Notes under the pieces: model-generated
The model's database searches: none
What the model was told of the DNA's origin: nothing
What the model saw: only the letters and a program-made list of their open reading frames with translations
Shown here: in pieces, positions 43,499 to 53,610 of the stretch
How the letters are laid out: the number at the start of each line of letters is the position of its first letter
Position numbering within the stretch: position 1 is the first letter of the stretch
Position numbers and translations under genes: made by a program
Assembly (NCBI RefSeq): GCF_000372725.1
Contig: NW_005199770.1
Location: 1,051,715-1,115,714, forward strand
From: Emiliania huxleyi CCMP1516
Taxonomy: Eukaryota; Haptophyta; Isochrysidales; Noelaerhabdaceae
Length of the DNA stretch: 64,000 nucleotides
Direction: 5' to 3'

Positions 43499-43947
43499 GC
43501 CTGCGCCGCGCTGCGAATCCGTCTCTCCCGGCGGCGCCGCCGCCGGCGCCCTCCGTCTTCGTCTTATCGCACGGGGTGGATTCAGTGAAGAAGAAAACGC
43601 GCTATTTCTGTAAGCTTATTTGGTGTGTCCGTTTTTTTTGGATTTATTCGATTATTTCTTTTGACGGAACGGTAGGTCACCGACAGTACGAACGTAAAAA
43701 GACGGGACGAGCCGACGGCAGCGCACCACGCCGCCACCGCCCTCAGGGACACAGTGAACGTATAATCCAGCACTTCGCATGTGAGAGTTGCCCGAAGACT
43801 CGCGCCGGGTGCGCCGGCTGCACGCCGCCGCTCCCGCTGGCGCTGGAGGAGGGCACGGGCACAGGTATAGGTACAGGTAGGGTGGGCTGCTGCCGGGGCG
43901 CTGCTCAGGCACCAGCCGCCCGCCCTCCCACCCTGTGCGCACCCTCC
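43499..43947. other. Intergenic between two minus-strand genes
   Basis: Upstream region of TVP23 and downstream region of the UBE2T-like gene, both on the minus strand. T-rich patch at 43628-43660. No gene seen. Confidence 0.5.
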
Positions 43948-45176
43948 TCACGCCTGCGGCTCGTGGCCAACCGCCGAGGCGCCCTCCAGCCGCTGCCGCT
44001 TGGCGGAGGCGGCGGAGGCGGCAGAGGCGGCAGAGGCGGCAGAGGCGGGATCCACGGCAGCGGCGGCGGCAGAGCCAGTCGACGTCGTCGCGTCGGCTGT
44101 CTCGGCGGCGGCGGCGGTCGTTGCGCCGCCGCTCTCCGCCGGGGCGACCGGCCCGTCGGCGCCTCCTTTGATGCCCGCCGCCGCGCCGCCATCGACCGAG
44201 GAGGAGGGCGGCAGTGCAGCGGCGGCGCCGCCTGCGCCCGAGGCAGCCGCCGCCGCCTTGACACTGCTCTCCGCGGCAGCGGGGGCGCCACCCGCCAGGG
44301 GAGAGGCGGCGGTGGAGGAGCTGACGGCGGCGGAGGAGGCGGGGGCGTAGGCGGCGGAGGCGGAGGCGGCGGAGGCGGGGAGCGCATGGCGGCGGGTGCG
44401 CTCCTCTGCCGTCTGCTTGAACCTCTCGGGGTGGTGGATGTACTCGTGCGTCTGTGAAGGGGGGGGGGGGGGTAAGGAGGTGCGCGAGGCGGGCGGCGGC
44501 GAGTTGCGGGCGCGCGGTGGCGGACGCGCAGTGTCCGCAAAGGGTCGGCGAAACGGCGTGGGAGGGAGGGCGCACAATCTCGACCATGAGCCCGTCGTCG
44601 GGGTTGGGGTGGGACATGAGGAGCTGGATCGACGAGAGGACGGTCGGCAGGTTGAGCGACGGCTTCCACGCGCCCTTGGGAGGCATGTTGAGGATGTCGA
44701 GGCAGATGCGGCCGGCAGAGTCAATGTTCGGGTGGTAGATGGGAGTGGTGAACTGCGGCGGGCGAAGGGGCGCGTGCGGTGGAGGCGGCGGTGGCGAAGG
44801 CGTGCCGTGCCACGATGGCGTGAGCGGACAAACAACAGCCGCCCAGGCAGGGAAAGTGGCGGCCGGTGGTGGTGCGGCGGCGGCGCCTGCACGCGCGGAG
44901 GCTCGAAGGGGTACCGCTCCGGCACGGCGAGCAGCAGGTGGAAGCTGCCCCGCGCGTACGGCGTGTCCTCCGCCCCGTGGATCACTGTGCGCGAGGCCGG
45001 TCGATGTGAATCGCCGAGGCAGTTTGCGGGCGGCGAGGGTGCGGCCGGGCGCTCTCACCGGCCTCAATCTCAAAGGAGCCGTCCTCCTTGGCCCAGGCGC
45101 TGATGCCAGGCGGAGGCTCGCGATGCAGCATGTCGAGTTCCTTGCGCAGGCGAGAGAGGGCGACTCCGGACGGCAT
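43948..45176 (-). CDS. Ubiquitin-conjugating enzyme E2 of the UBE2T type
   Basis: 298 residues. Exons (minus strand): 45059-45176, 44887-44984, 44576-44752, 43948-44451; phases close exactly. The E2 core is very close to UBE2[44 protein letters not shown] (catalytic Cys in RICLDIL), [29 protein letters not shown]. In animals UBE2T monoubiquitinates FANCD2/FANCI in cross-link repair. The C-terminal ~140 residues after [17 protein letters not shown] are low-complexity Ala/Ser/Gly and end ...KRQRLEG, possibly a nuclear localisation signal. The intron before exon 3 uses a GC donor. Confidence 0.92.
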
Positions 45177-45359
45177 TTGGTTCGTAAGGGGCGGATGGTG
45201 GTCAAGCGCGGGAGGCAACCGATTTTCTTTTTCTTGTTTTTCCCTGCGAAGCTTTTTCTCGTTTCGATCAGGAGAGCTCTGAGCTCGCGCTGCTTGGTCG
45301 ACCCCGCGCGTGCGCTCTACAGGAGACGAGTGGGCCGGCGGCTGGTGAGCGATCAGCGC
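45177..45359. promoter_or_regulatory. Putative bidirectional promoter, UBE2T-like (-) / RimO (+)
   Basis: 183 bp between the two divergent start codons. It contains a T-rich patch (45223-45258). Both 5' UTRs and promoters must fit here. No TATA box seen. Confidence 0.4.
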
Positions 45360-48070
45360 ATGCTGCGCTCGGACATCTTCTTCTCTATCGCCCTCGCCGG
45401 CGGCGCAGCCGCAGTGCGGCTCTCGCCGCGCATGGCCGCTGCTGCCGCCGCGCCCATACGCATCACGCCACAGGAGCACTCGGTCGCACTCGTCGCTTTG
45501 GGCTGCCCGAAGAACACTGTCGACGCAGAGGTGATGCTGGGCGATCTACAGCGGCACGGGCTGCGGGTGGTGCGCGAGCCGGAGAATGCTGACATCGTCG
45601 TCGTCAATACCTGCGCCTTTGTCGAGGATGCAAAGCGCGAGTCGGTCGCCGCGATCGTCGACGCGGCGAGGCTCAAGGCGGACCGCAGCTCGCGCGTGCG
45701 CGGCCTCTACGTGACGGGGTGCATGGCGCAGCGCTACGCCGAGGAGCTGGCGGACGAGCTGCCAGAGGTGGACGCCGTCGTCGGGTTTGAGTCGTGCGCG
45801 GCCTCTAGATGCGGGACCACCACTCCTCGTCCTCCCCTCCGAGGAGCCACGCCTCTCGAGGGCGGTGTTGCTCTCGCGCTCCCAGGTACGCCGACATCCC
45901 GAGCCACGTCCTCGCCACGCTGTCGACGTCCGACGCCGACGACACCGAGCCAGGCCTCGACTCGGCGGCGGAGAGGGCGAGCGTGCTCGTCGGCGCCGCG
46001 ACGGTGGCCGTCCGCCCTCGAGGAATGTCCCGGACGTGTCTCGGACCTGTCCCGGACCTGTCCCGGACCTGTCCAGGTGCCGTTCCGGCCAGAGACAGTC
46101 CGGTTCCAGCTCACCGCGGCGCACACAGCCTACCTGCGCGTCGCCGAGGGCTGCGACCACGCCTGCTCCTTTTGCGCCATCCCGGGCTTCCGCGGCGCCT
46201 TCCGCTCCAAGCCGTTCGACACGGCGTTGGCCGAGGCGAGATCCGCCGAGATCGGCCGAGATCCGCCGAGATCCGCAGCTCAGCCGAGCTCCGCCGAGCT
46301 CCGCCGAGCAGAGGAGATCAGCCGAGCTCAGCCGAGCTCAGCCGAGCTCAGCCGAGGTTGTAGGCGAGGCTGCTCGTCGAGCGAGGCGTGCGCGAGATCA
46401 ACCTGATCGCCGAAGACACCAACCAGTTCGGCTCCGACTGGGGCGACCCGCGCGACCGCCGCCCCGCCGCTCCTTGCCTACCCCCTGCCCTGACCCTGCC
46501 CCTGAGCCGCTGCTCCGCAGGAGAGGAGGACCCGCGCCGCCTGTCACACTTCCTGCGAGAGGTGGGACCCCGTCTGTTTTCTTTCTTTCTTTCTGNNNNN
46601 NNNNNNNNNNNNNNNNNNNNNNNNNNNNNNNNNNNNNNNNNNNNNNNNNNNNNNNNNNNNNNNNNNNNNNNNNNNNNNNNNNNNNNNNNNNNNNNACAAG
46701 GAAAGAACAACAGAGGGGGGGTAGCAAGAGACGCACGGAGGAATGAATAAAACAACCAAGCAGGCGATCTCGCACAATCCGAACGCGACTACCGAGGAAG
46801 AAGTGACGCCACCCCGCCCGCCCCTCCCACGCACACACGCTCCCCGCCCCTCGCACAGCCAGCTGCCCACAGAGCTCTCCGCTCCTCCGCTCCCCCGCTC
46901 CGCCCCCACAGCTCTCCGCCCTGCCCGGCCTGCGCTGGATCCGACTGCTCTACTGCTACCCGAGCTACTTCTCCGACGACCTCGTCGCCGAGATCGCAAC
47001 CAACCCGAAGGTGGTCAAGTACATCGACATCCCGCTCCAGCACCTCGCCGCGCCGACCCTGCAGCGCATGCGCCGCCCGGGCGCCACCGCGCCGACCGCG
47101 CCGCCGCTCTGTCGGGTGACGCGTTTTGGGTCACACTCCCGAGTCTTCCGCGCCCAGGCGCCAAGGCGACCATCTCGCTGCTCGAGCGGCTGCGGCGCGA
47201 GGTCCCGAGCCTCGTCCTGCGCACAACCTTCATCTGCGGCTTCCCGGGAGAGAGCGACGACGACCACGACGAGCTCGTACGGCAGGCGCATCTCTCGGCT
47301 GCACCTCGGCTGTACCTCGGCTGTACCTCGGCTGTACTTCGGCTGTACCTCGGTTGTGTCTCGGTTGTGTCTCGGCTCCTCTCGGCGCCTCTCGGCGCCT
47401 CTCGGCGCCTCTCGGCATATCTCGGCATATCTCGGCATATCTCGGCTGTCTCTCGGCGCCTCTCGGCATATCTCGGCATATCTCGGCATATCTCGGCTGT
47501 CTCTCGACAGGCGCGCCGTCTCGGCTTTGAGCGCGGCGGCGCCTTCTCCTACTCCGCCGAGGACGGCACGCCCGCGGCGAGCATGGCGGGGCAGGTGGAG
47601 GAGGAGACCAAGCAGGCGCGCAAGGACGAGCTCGTCGCCTTGTTCCAGGAAGCGTCGGCCGCGTGGGCCGAGGCGCGAGTGGGGAGCGAGCTGCGCGTGA
47701 TGGTCGATCGGATGGACGGGCTGGACGCGGTCGGCCGCACCGAGCACGACGCGCCCGACATCGACGGCGCCGTCCGCATCCCGGCGATGCCGCTGCCGCC
47801 GGGCTCAGAGGCGCATTCCGCCGCCGCCGCCGCCCCCGCCCCCGCCGCTCTCGCCGCCCGCCGCTCCCACCCTTCGCTCCGCCGCCGTCGCTGCCGTACG
47901 TTGTGATGGTGCTCCCCGGCGCCTCAGCCTCTCTTGGCTCCACGGCTCCCCTCTCTCTTCCCGCGCCCCACCTCCAGCCCTCCCTTTTGCCTCAGGTGCT
48001 TGTGCGCGTGCTCTACGCGGACGTGGACGGCGAGCTTGTCGGCGAGGTTGTCGGTTCCCCGCCGCAGTGA
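45360..48070 (+). CDS. rimO: RimO-type radical-SAM methylthiotransferase, probably organelle-targeted
   Basis: About 502 residues. Exons: 45360-45793, 45886-46009, 46077-46235, 46364-46442, 46521-46561, 46912-47080, 47158-47285, 47511-47810, 47996-48070; every phase closes. RimO methylthiolates a conserved Asp of bacterial-type ribosomal protein S12. The N-terminal UPF0004 domain has LGCPKNTVDAEVM, NTCAF and VTGCMAQRY, whose three Cys bind the second Fe-S cluster. The radical-SAM motif is EGCDHACSFCAIPGFRG (CxxxCxxC). Then INLIAEDTNQFG, RWIRLLYCYPS, KYIDIPLQH, LRTTFICGFPGE and FSYSAEDGTPAA, and a TRAM-like end. CPKN and the PGFRG context favour RimO over MiaB. The first ~25 residues (MLRSDIFFSIALAGGAAAV) look like a signal peptide, suggesting a plastid destination. 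Five introns use GC donors; three hold tandem repeats; intron 5 contains a gap. Confidence 0.92.
46021..46076 (+). repeat. 11-bp tandem repeat in RimO intron 2
   Basis: About four copies of TGTCCCGGACC/TGTCTCGGACC fill most of the 67-bp intron up to the acceptor. Confidence 0.85.
46236..46363 (+). repeat. 10-bp tandem repeats in RimO intron 3
   Basis: The intron consists almost entirely of GCCGAGATCC-like units followed by GCCGAGCTCA units, ending GTTGTAG at the acceptor. The core GCCGAG is the complement of the CTCGGC core in the other intron repeats. Confidence 0.9.
46596..46695. other. Assembly gap (100 N)
   Basis: Exactly 100 N within RimO intron 5 (46562-46911), flanked by TTTC-type simple sequence. 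The reading frame closes across the intron, so probably no exon is lost. Confidence 0.98.
47286..47510 (+). repeat. 10-11-bp tandem repeats in RimO intron 7
   Basis: The 225-bp intron is built of successive blocks of CTCGGCTGTAC (11 bp), CTCGGTTGTGT, TCTCGGCGCC (10 bp) and TCTCGGCATA (10 bp). The blocks change unit abruptly, as expected from successive local expansions. Confidence 0.92.
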
Positions 48071-48523
48071 CCACTGTCCACGCCTCTCAACGTGTTCTCT
48101 CTGCACTGACCGCTCTGTCCACCGCTCGCGTTGGTTTAGTTGGTTGTGTTACTGTTAGCCGTTCACGTACACTGTCAGATTCCACTGTGTAACTGTAAAG
48201 CCAAAAAGCGCGCGCCGTAACTCGACAACCAACTTTGGGAACTTCTTTGGGACGACAAAATCGCGCTCGCGGCTCGGATCAGGCATCAGGCGATCAGCCC
48301 ACGACGCACGAGCACGACCGGAACTCCGCGTGTCAGGTGTCACATAGTGTAAACTTCTCTCTATTTTTGTGGGCATCCTCTCCGTCACGTATGAAATTGT
48401 ACATATATACATGTGTGGGGGACAGTCACACAGTCGGTGCAGGGACGGCGCGCTCAAACGCCGAGCAGAGGCGAAGAACAGGGGCGACGTCAGGTGTCTA
48501 GTCCGCCGCGCCCACTGCACCCC
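48071..48523. other. Convergent intergenic region
   Basis: 3' regions of RimO (+) and the ferric reductase (-). Nothing else recognised; ATATATACATG at 48400-48410 is a minor AT patch. Confidence 0.5.
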
Positions 48524-50613
48524 TTACCAGTCTGGTTCCTCCACGTGGAGGCCGATGGCCACGCCGCGGTGGCGTCTCCTGGCGTCCCGCACGGCGCCTT
48601 GGAGCGCCTTGCTCATCGCATCCGGCCCGCATACGCACACACACAGGCCCGTCGTGATGGGCGAGGCAGCCTCCGGAGTTGCAACAGCCTCAACCTCTGC
48701 CACCGCCTTGTCGATCAGCTCCGCCATGTCTGGTCTCCCGAGCAGAACCGAGCGCTGCCGCGCCTGCAGCGTGGTGCTCTGCGCACCCGCGCCTGCTGCG
48801 CCGGTGCCTGCGCTTTCACCTTCACTTGAAGCGAGACACGCGCACTTCATCGAGGCGATGACATGGCTGCTCGCCCACCGCGCGAACGCGGTCGCGGCTG
48901 CAATGGAAACGAAAGCGCACGCAACAGGGAGAGCCCTGGCCAGGAGGTACTGCGCCTCCGTCGGCTCGCCCTCAAAGCACCCGTCGCCACAGCCCTTCTC
49001 GTAGTCGACGTACAGGGAACTGGCGCCCTTGAAGTAGAAGTAGGACATCTGTGTCAGACAGAGCGACACCACGCCCACAAACGCGAAGAGCCACGGCCTA
49101 GTGCCGCCCCTCCCGACGGCCCTCTGCGCCGGGGCCGCGATCGTCGACACCGGCTCGGGAGCCGCATCGATCCCGTCCTCTCGTGCCGAAGCGCGAGTCA
49201 GGAACACTGTGGTACCGCTCTCAGGCAAGTACGGCCCCATGACATCGAGCTCTGCGTGCGTGCGCCCGCACCACACCAGCCGCATGGTCTGTGCCGTGGC
49301 GCCGTGGAGACGGCACATCTCTTGCCATTCCTCTATCGCAGGCAGCCACGGAGCCACACCCACCCCGCCAGCGACGAACAGCACGTGCGAGTACGAGCGC
49401 CACGGAGGCGAGGCATTGCCGTACACGCCGTCGACCTCGCACGCCAAGTCGGTGGCGACGCTGCTGAGCCGACTCATCGGTGCGGAGCCGTGCTCGATGC
49501 CGAGGGCGGCGGCCGCCTGTTTCTGAGCGAGCTCGTGCAAACGCCTGGTCCAGTCGCCGTTCGCCTTGATCACGATGCTCGGGCAGCGAGCGGCGAGGGA
49601 GAAGGCGTGCGACTCTCCGCCAAGGGCGGGAACCCGGAGGTACAGGAACTGCGTGCCGTATGCGGCTTCGGATCTGAGCGACGGACCTGCAACATCGACC
49701 CGCACCCAATCGGCGGTCATCAGCCGCACGCGAGCGGTCACGTGGTGGAAGCGGCTGGTCGCCGTCCTGTTCAGGAAGTCCGTGCGGTCCAGAAAGTAGG
49801 CGAACACTCCGGGAACGACGAAGACCATCATCTGAAACTCGTGGACAGCGCCCAGCACGATGAAGAAGGCGGCAGCAGGGACATGCACGACGTAGAAGAG
49901 GTCGTAGCGCGCCCGGCGCAGCCGCGGCAGAGAGAAGGCCGATAAGGATATGGCGGCAAGCGTGCCAATAAGGCCGACCAAAATGAAGACACCCAAAGTG
50001 TTTGGCTCCGGTTCGCCAGTCTCGACGCTCAGCCGCGTGGCCCACGGCCAGAAGTAGACACGCAATGCTGCCAGCACGGCGTGCAGCTGTGTGCCGTCGA
50101 ACTCTCCCGGGCACTCTGGGCCTCGCGTGTGGTTGCCGTGCGCGAGGTGATGCTTCCAGTCCTCGTAGTCGCTCGCGGCGTCCAGCGCTGGGGTGACTGT
50201 GTAGCACAGCGAGTGGATCACGACCTGCGCAACACACCACCAGCCCTGCGCCGACAACGGGAAGGGAGGCGTCGTGAGCAGCGCAGCGTCGTGAAACAGA
50301 GGGTCTGGGAGAAGTGTCTGGGCCGCGCCGTGACGCGATGGAACGCGACCCCCTCAGGGAATCCCGCGGCAGCGGCGTTGAGCCAGAGCGACTGACGGGC
50401 GATGGGCAGCAGGCACATCCCCATCATCCACTTGCAAGCCTTGCCCGAGATGTAGCCCCAGCCGTCGACGAGGTCCGTAGCGTCCGCATAGCTCTGGCAG
50501 GCCCACCATGGGATGACGCCAGCGAGCAGCATAATGTTGGCCTTACCAGCCGCCGGTGTTCTGAACGTTCTGAGAACGCATCCGACTTTTCCGAGCCCTG
50601 CCATTCTGATCAT
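48524..50613 (-). CDS. Ferric reductase/NADPH-oxidase family flavocytochrome (FRO-like)
   Basis: About 668 residues. Exons (minus strand): 50329-50613 and 48524-50245, joined by an 83-bp GC-AG intron; phase 0. The membrane domain carries the His pairs expected to hold two hemes: FHRVT, then VIHSLCY, and YVVHVPAA with GAVHEF. The FAD-binding part includes SHAFSLAA; NADPH binding is shown by LFVAGGVGVAPWLP and a final CVCGPDAM. Two extra TM segments (WLFAFVGVVSLCLTQMSYFY and ARALPVACAFVSIAAATAF) split the NADPH domain, as in plant FRO enzymes. Predicted role: transfer of electrons from NADPH across a membrane to Fe(III) or oxygen. The start could also be the second Met (MAGLGK). Ferric reductase is favoured over superoxide-producing NOX because of the extra helices, but not proven. 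Confidence 0.87.
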
Positions 50614-51029
50614 TCCCCTTACCTAGCCAACTCAGGCCATCACCTCGACAGTCGTATTGCGGCGAGATCCATCCGGCCTCGCAAACTCCTGCAGTGCGTC
50701 CAGGTTCTTTCGATGGGTCCAGGCGGAGGGCGTTAGCTGGCACAGGGACCGCGCCGAGGGGTGCATACACCCATATACCTGGCGAGACGCGAGTAGAGAC
50801 CACGCCTCACTTTTTTTTCACAGGGGGGATCCGTCTGGAAAAAGGATAGCCTCCCACATAACATGTGTCTCAGAGAGCCGGAAAAGAATTTTAAACAATC
50901 ATCGCACGACACTAGGTAGGCAGACAGTTGAAGAACAGCCAGTGCCGGACTGGACACCAACGCGACACTGGGACGGAAAAGAAAAGGCACCCGGCGTGGC
51001 TCCCGGGGCAGTGGTGGAGATCCTCCAGC
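50614..51029. other. Upstream region between divergent genes
   Basis: About 416 bp between the ferric reductase start (-) and the gene at 51030 (+). No repeat or coding frame recognised. Confidence 0.45.
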
Positions 51030-52327
51030 ATGCCACCGAAAAAGGCGAGGTTGGCTCCGGCCGGGTCAGACGCCGGCTCCTCCCGCGATGCGGCCCAGCG
51101 TCTGTATGCGCGAGAGCCCGACGGCGCGCGCCAGCTTGCTCAGCACTTTGTCTCGCTCGTGCAAGACCATATGCGGGGCGGCGCCGACCGCGAACAGCTC
51201 TCCATCGGGCTCGCCGGCTTAGGTCTGCACGAAACACACGTCGAGACCCTTGAGAATGTCGGCGTGATCAAGCGCAATGACGACACCTTCCTCGCCGAGC
51301 TTGGCGAGACGTTTGTCGTGCCGACCAATGAGCGCGACAAGTGCGCCCGCTGGAGCCAGGCCGTGCGCGAGCTGGAAGGTAGGATCGAGGCGGTGTGGCC
51401 AGCGGCTGCAGTGCCAGTGGCTGCGGGGGAGCGGCCGGCGAGGCGCGTGGAGCAGGCTCGCCAATCGCCAGCCTCGCCCCGTCCCTGTGCGTGGAGAGGC
51501 CGCCTCAGTCCCCGTGCGTGGAGAGGTAGAGCTTCTCACCACACCTCTACCTCTCCCTCCTCCCACCCACTGTACGCAGATGTCGCTCCATGCCGCGGCC
51601 GATCGGGTGGAGGACGATAAGACCGTGCCGATGACGGAGGCAGAGGGAGGCGAGGGGGCGGCGGGGAGCAGCGGCGCGGCGAGCAGCAGCGCGGTGCGGC
51701 GCCCTCCCCTCGGCCCTCTCGCGAGCCCGACCACGGATGAGGTGCAATCAGTGGTGCCCCCCCCCCCCCCTCCCTCCGACACCTCGAGGGGCAAGATACT
51801 CCGAAGCCTCGTCCCAACCTGCCCTCCCCATCGCTTGGGCCTCAGGGCGCCACGTCCGAGAGCTCTGGGATTGACCCGGTGTTTGAGGCGCGCTTACCCT
51901 GTGCCCGATCTGTCCCGATCCGTCGCGCTCACCACGCCGCGCTCACTGCATGCCGCGCGCGGCATAGGGGGTGAGGACCATGCTCCTTGCGCGGACCCCC
52001 CCGCTGTCGAAGGCGCTGGTGCCCAAGTACGAGCGCATCAAGGCTCTCCTCGCCGATGACGACTTCACGTGCATCGGCGAGATGCAGCAGTACGACACTC
52101 TCCGCGACATCTTGTCGTCGGACAACACGAATGCGGAGAAGCTCGGGGTACTCAAATTTCTCTATCTCGAGTCGGACAAGTTCATAGTCCATGTGCCATC
52201 TCCCTTCACGACGCCGCTCGAGCTCGCGACGGAAACGCTCGCGGGCACGGAAGGACTGGACGAGCTGACGGATCGGATGCGAGCCCTGCTCGCCATGCCT
52301 CGTGCTGCGAGCCCTGCTCCCGTCTAA
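51030..52327 (+). CDS. Unknown 294-residue protein
   Basis: Exons 51030-51392, 51580-51741, 51968-52327; phases close. The N-terminal part (SSRDAAQRLYAREPDGARQL, then SLVQDHMRGGADREQLSIG) and the C-terminal part (KALVPKYERIKALLADDDF, EMQQYDTLRDILSSDNTNAE, LDELTDRMRALLAMP) look like two helical folded domains. They are joined by an acidic, Ser/Ala-rich linker in exon 2. No TM or signal peptide; the first residues (MPPKKARLAP) could be a nuclear signal. Intron 1 contains a short duplication (CGTGCGTGGAGAGG type). I do not recognise the family. Confidence 0.65.
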
Positions 52328-52593
52328 GCCTACTAATACTGTTGCATGCCGGTAGTATGTTTGTGGCTGTGTATATGGGAAGCGCCCTGAGACCCTCCGA
52401 GACGCGCGAGAGCGCGATCTGTACCCCTGAATGGGTTGCTGTGGTGTGTGGACCAGTGTGGACAGCTTCACAGCTCCACTTCCTGCAGAAACAAACCCGT
52501 ACAACTTGCATGCCTGGGACAGATGGGTGCCCTGAGCACCTGAGCGGAGTATGAGACCAGTGTTATAAGGTATTCGTGGAGCTGCACCCCTGT

Positions 52594-52992
52594 TCACACT
52601 TGTTCGCGCTGTGAAAAGAGCTTGTCGCGGCCGTGTTCTGCTGGCGGCCCGCTCGCGCCGAGCCCTCCTCGGTCCTGCTGGCAAGGTCTGAGCTGCCACG
52701 CTCGATACCTCTGCGCCTCCTCTGTAGCCCGCGCCTCGCTGGACACGCGTAGGGCGGCAGCGGGCGATCCGCTCGCATCGCAGGCGCGTGCCGCCTGCCT
52801 CACATCACTCACCCGCTCGCCCGCCTCAACAGCAGTCCTCCCCTCCATTCTAATACGGGCAGCGCCGACCCGTTTGCTCCATTGGTCTTGCAGGAGGGTC
52901 GGCACCGAGTCTGGGCTGAGTCGGCGGTCCAGCTCTCCTTGCCGAAGTGTCGCTCGACTGCTGGTGAGCGGTAGTGCAAGAGGAGACTCCAT
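52594..52992 (-). CDS. Possible small basic protein or exon
   Basis: An ATG-initiated 132-codon frame (MESPLALPLTSSRATLRQGE...) with a helical, Arg/Ala/Glu composition typical of coding sequence here (EAGERVSDVRQAARACDASG). The ATG is directly preceded by TGTCTGTAG, which could be an intron acceptor, so it might be a terminal exon. No family recognised. The rest of 52328-53082 shows nothing. Confidence 0.3.
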   Translation of the reverse strand: MESPLALPLTSSRATLRQGELDRRLSPDSVPTLLQDQWSKRVGAARIRMEGRTAVEAGERVSDVRQAARACDASGSPAAALRVSSEARATEEAQRYRAWQLRPCQQDRGGLGASGPPAEHGRDKLFSQREQV

Positions 52993-53082
52993 CTACAGAC
53001 AATCATACCATCTGTTCCTGTGCAAGTGATTTTAGCTTAGCTCTCTTGTTTCGCTACAATTGTTTGGCTCCTCCTCTTTAAC

Positions 53083-53330
53083 CTAGTGCTCCCTCCTCCC
53101 CCCACTGCGCCGCTTCCGCGGCTCACCCGCAGGTGTGCCAGGCCCTCCATCACCCTTGCCGCCGCGCCGCTTCTTCCCGCCACGCGGTCCCCGGCGCCGA
53201 TGCGGCCGGGGCTGGGACCGTGAGCGGCGATCGCGCTCCGAGTCGCCCAGCGACGGCAAGGCAGGACGACGAGGCGCGACGGCCGTTGAGCGGAGGGCTG
53301 GCGAGCAAAAAGAGGCGCCTCCGTGCGCAA
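53083..53330 (-). CDS. Possible terminal exon with RS/KR-rich tail
   Basis: A minus-strand frame reads PALPSLGDSERDRRSRSQ, then a string of Arg/Gly/Lys (RGGKKRRGGKGDGG) and ends RRSGGRREH at a stop (53083-53085). The composition resembles a disordered nuclear tail. The unknown gene upstream on the same strand ends TTTCCCG|TAAGTATC, which is at once a stop (TAA) and a perfect splice donor, so this could be its last exon. I could not find a phase-consistent acceptor. Confidence 0.3.
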
Positions 53331-53610
53331 ACTTCAGAGGGACTCTTATGAGTTATGCCCCCGGGCTCCGCAACGAAACCACTACGTGCTATGAGTTTTC
53401 ACGATCAGTTCCGGTTACCCCCGAGCCAGAATTCCTGGGGTCAGTTTTGCTGCGCTCTGAAATGTCTCTCTCTATCTCTCTCTCCGTCCGATTTTCGTGT
53501 CAAAAATGCTTATTGGTTATCGGGGGATCTCGGCGCGCGACAATACGGCATTAGAGACAGAGACGCGAACAGTACAGCATTTACAAAGCGGCACGAGCGA
53601 ATGAAGATAC
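53331..53610. other. Non-coding interval 3' of the 53611-57600 gene
   Basis: Contains a CTCTCTCTATCTCTCTCTC simple stretch (53464-53483). No coding frame seen. Confidence 0.4.

Noticed and set aside
43652..45205. 517-codon minus-strand ORF over the UBE2T locus
   Set aside because: It runs through UBE2T exon 3 and surrounding introns in a frame that is open by GC bias; only the E2 exons carry family motifs.
44739..46406. 555-codon plus-strand ORF
   Set aside because: Its first ~200 codons are antisense to UBE2T; only the part from the ATG at 45360 belongs to RimO.
47286..47510. Regular short repeats resembling a CRISPR array
   Set aside because: The units are 10-11 bp and contiguous without spacers, inside an intron of a nuclear gene.
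48369..49945. Plus-strand ORFs over the ferric reductase
   Set aside because: Antisense shadows of a gene with heme, FAD and NADPH motifs on the minus strand.
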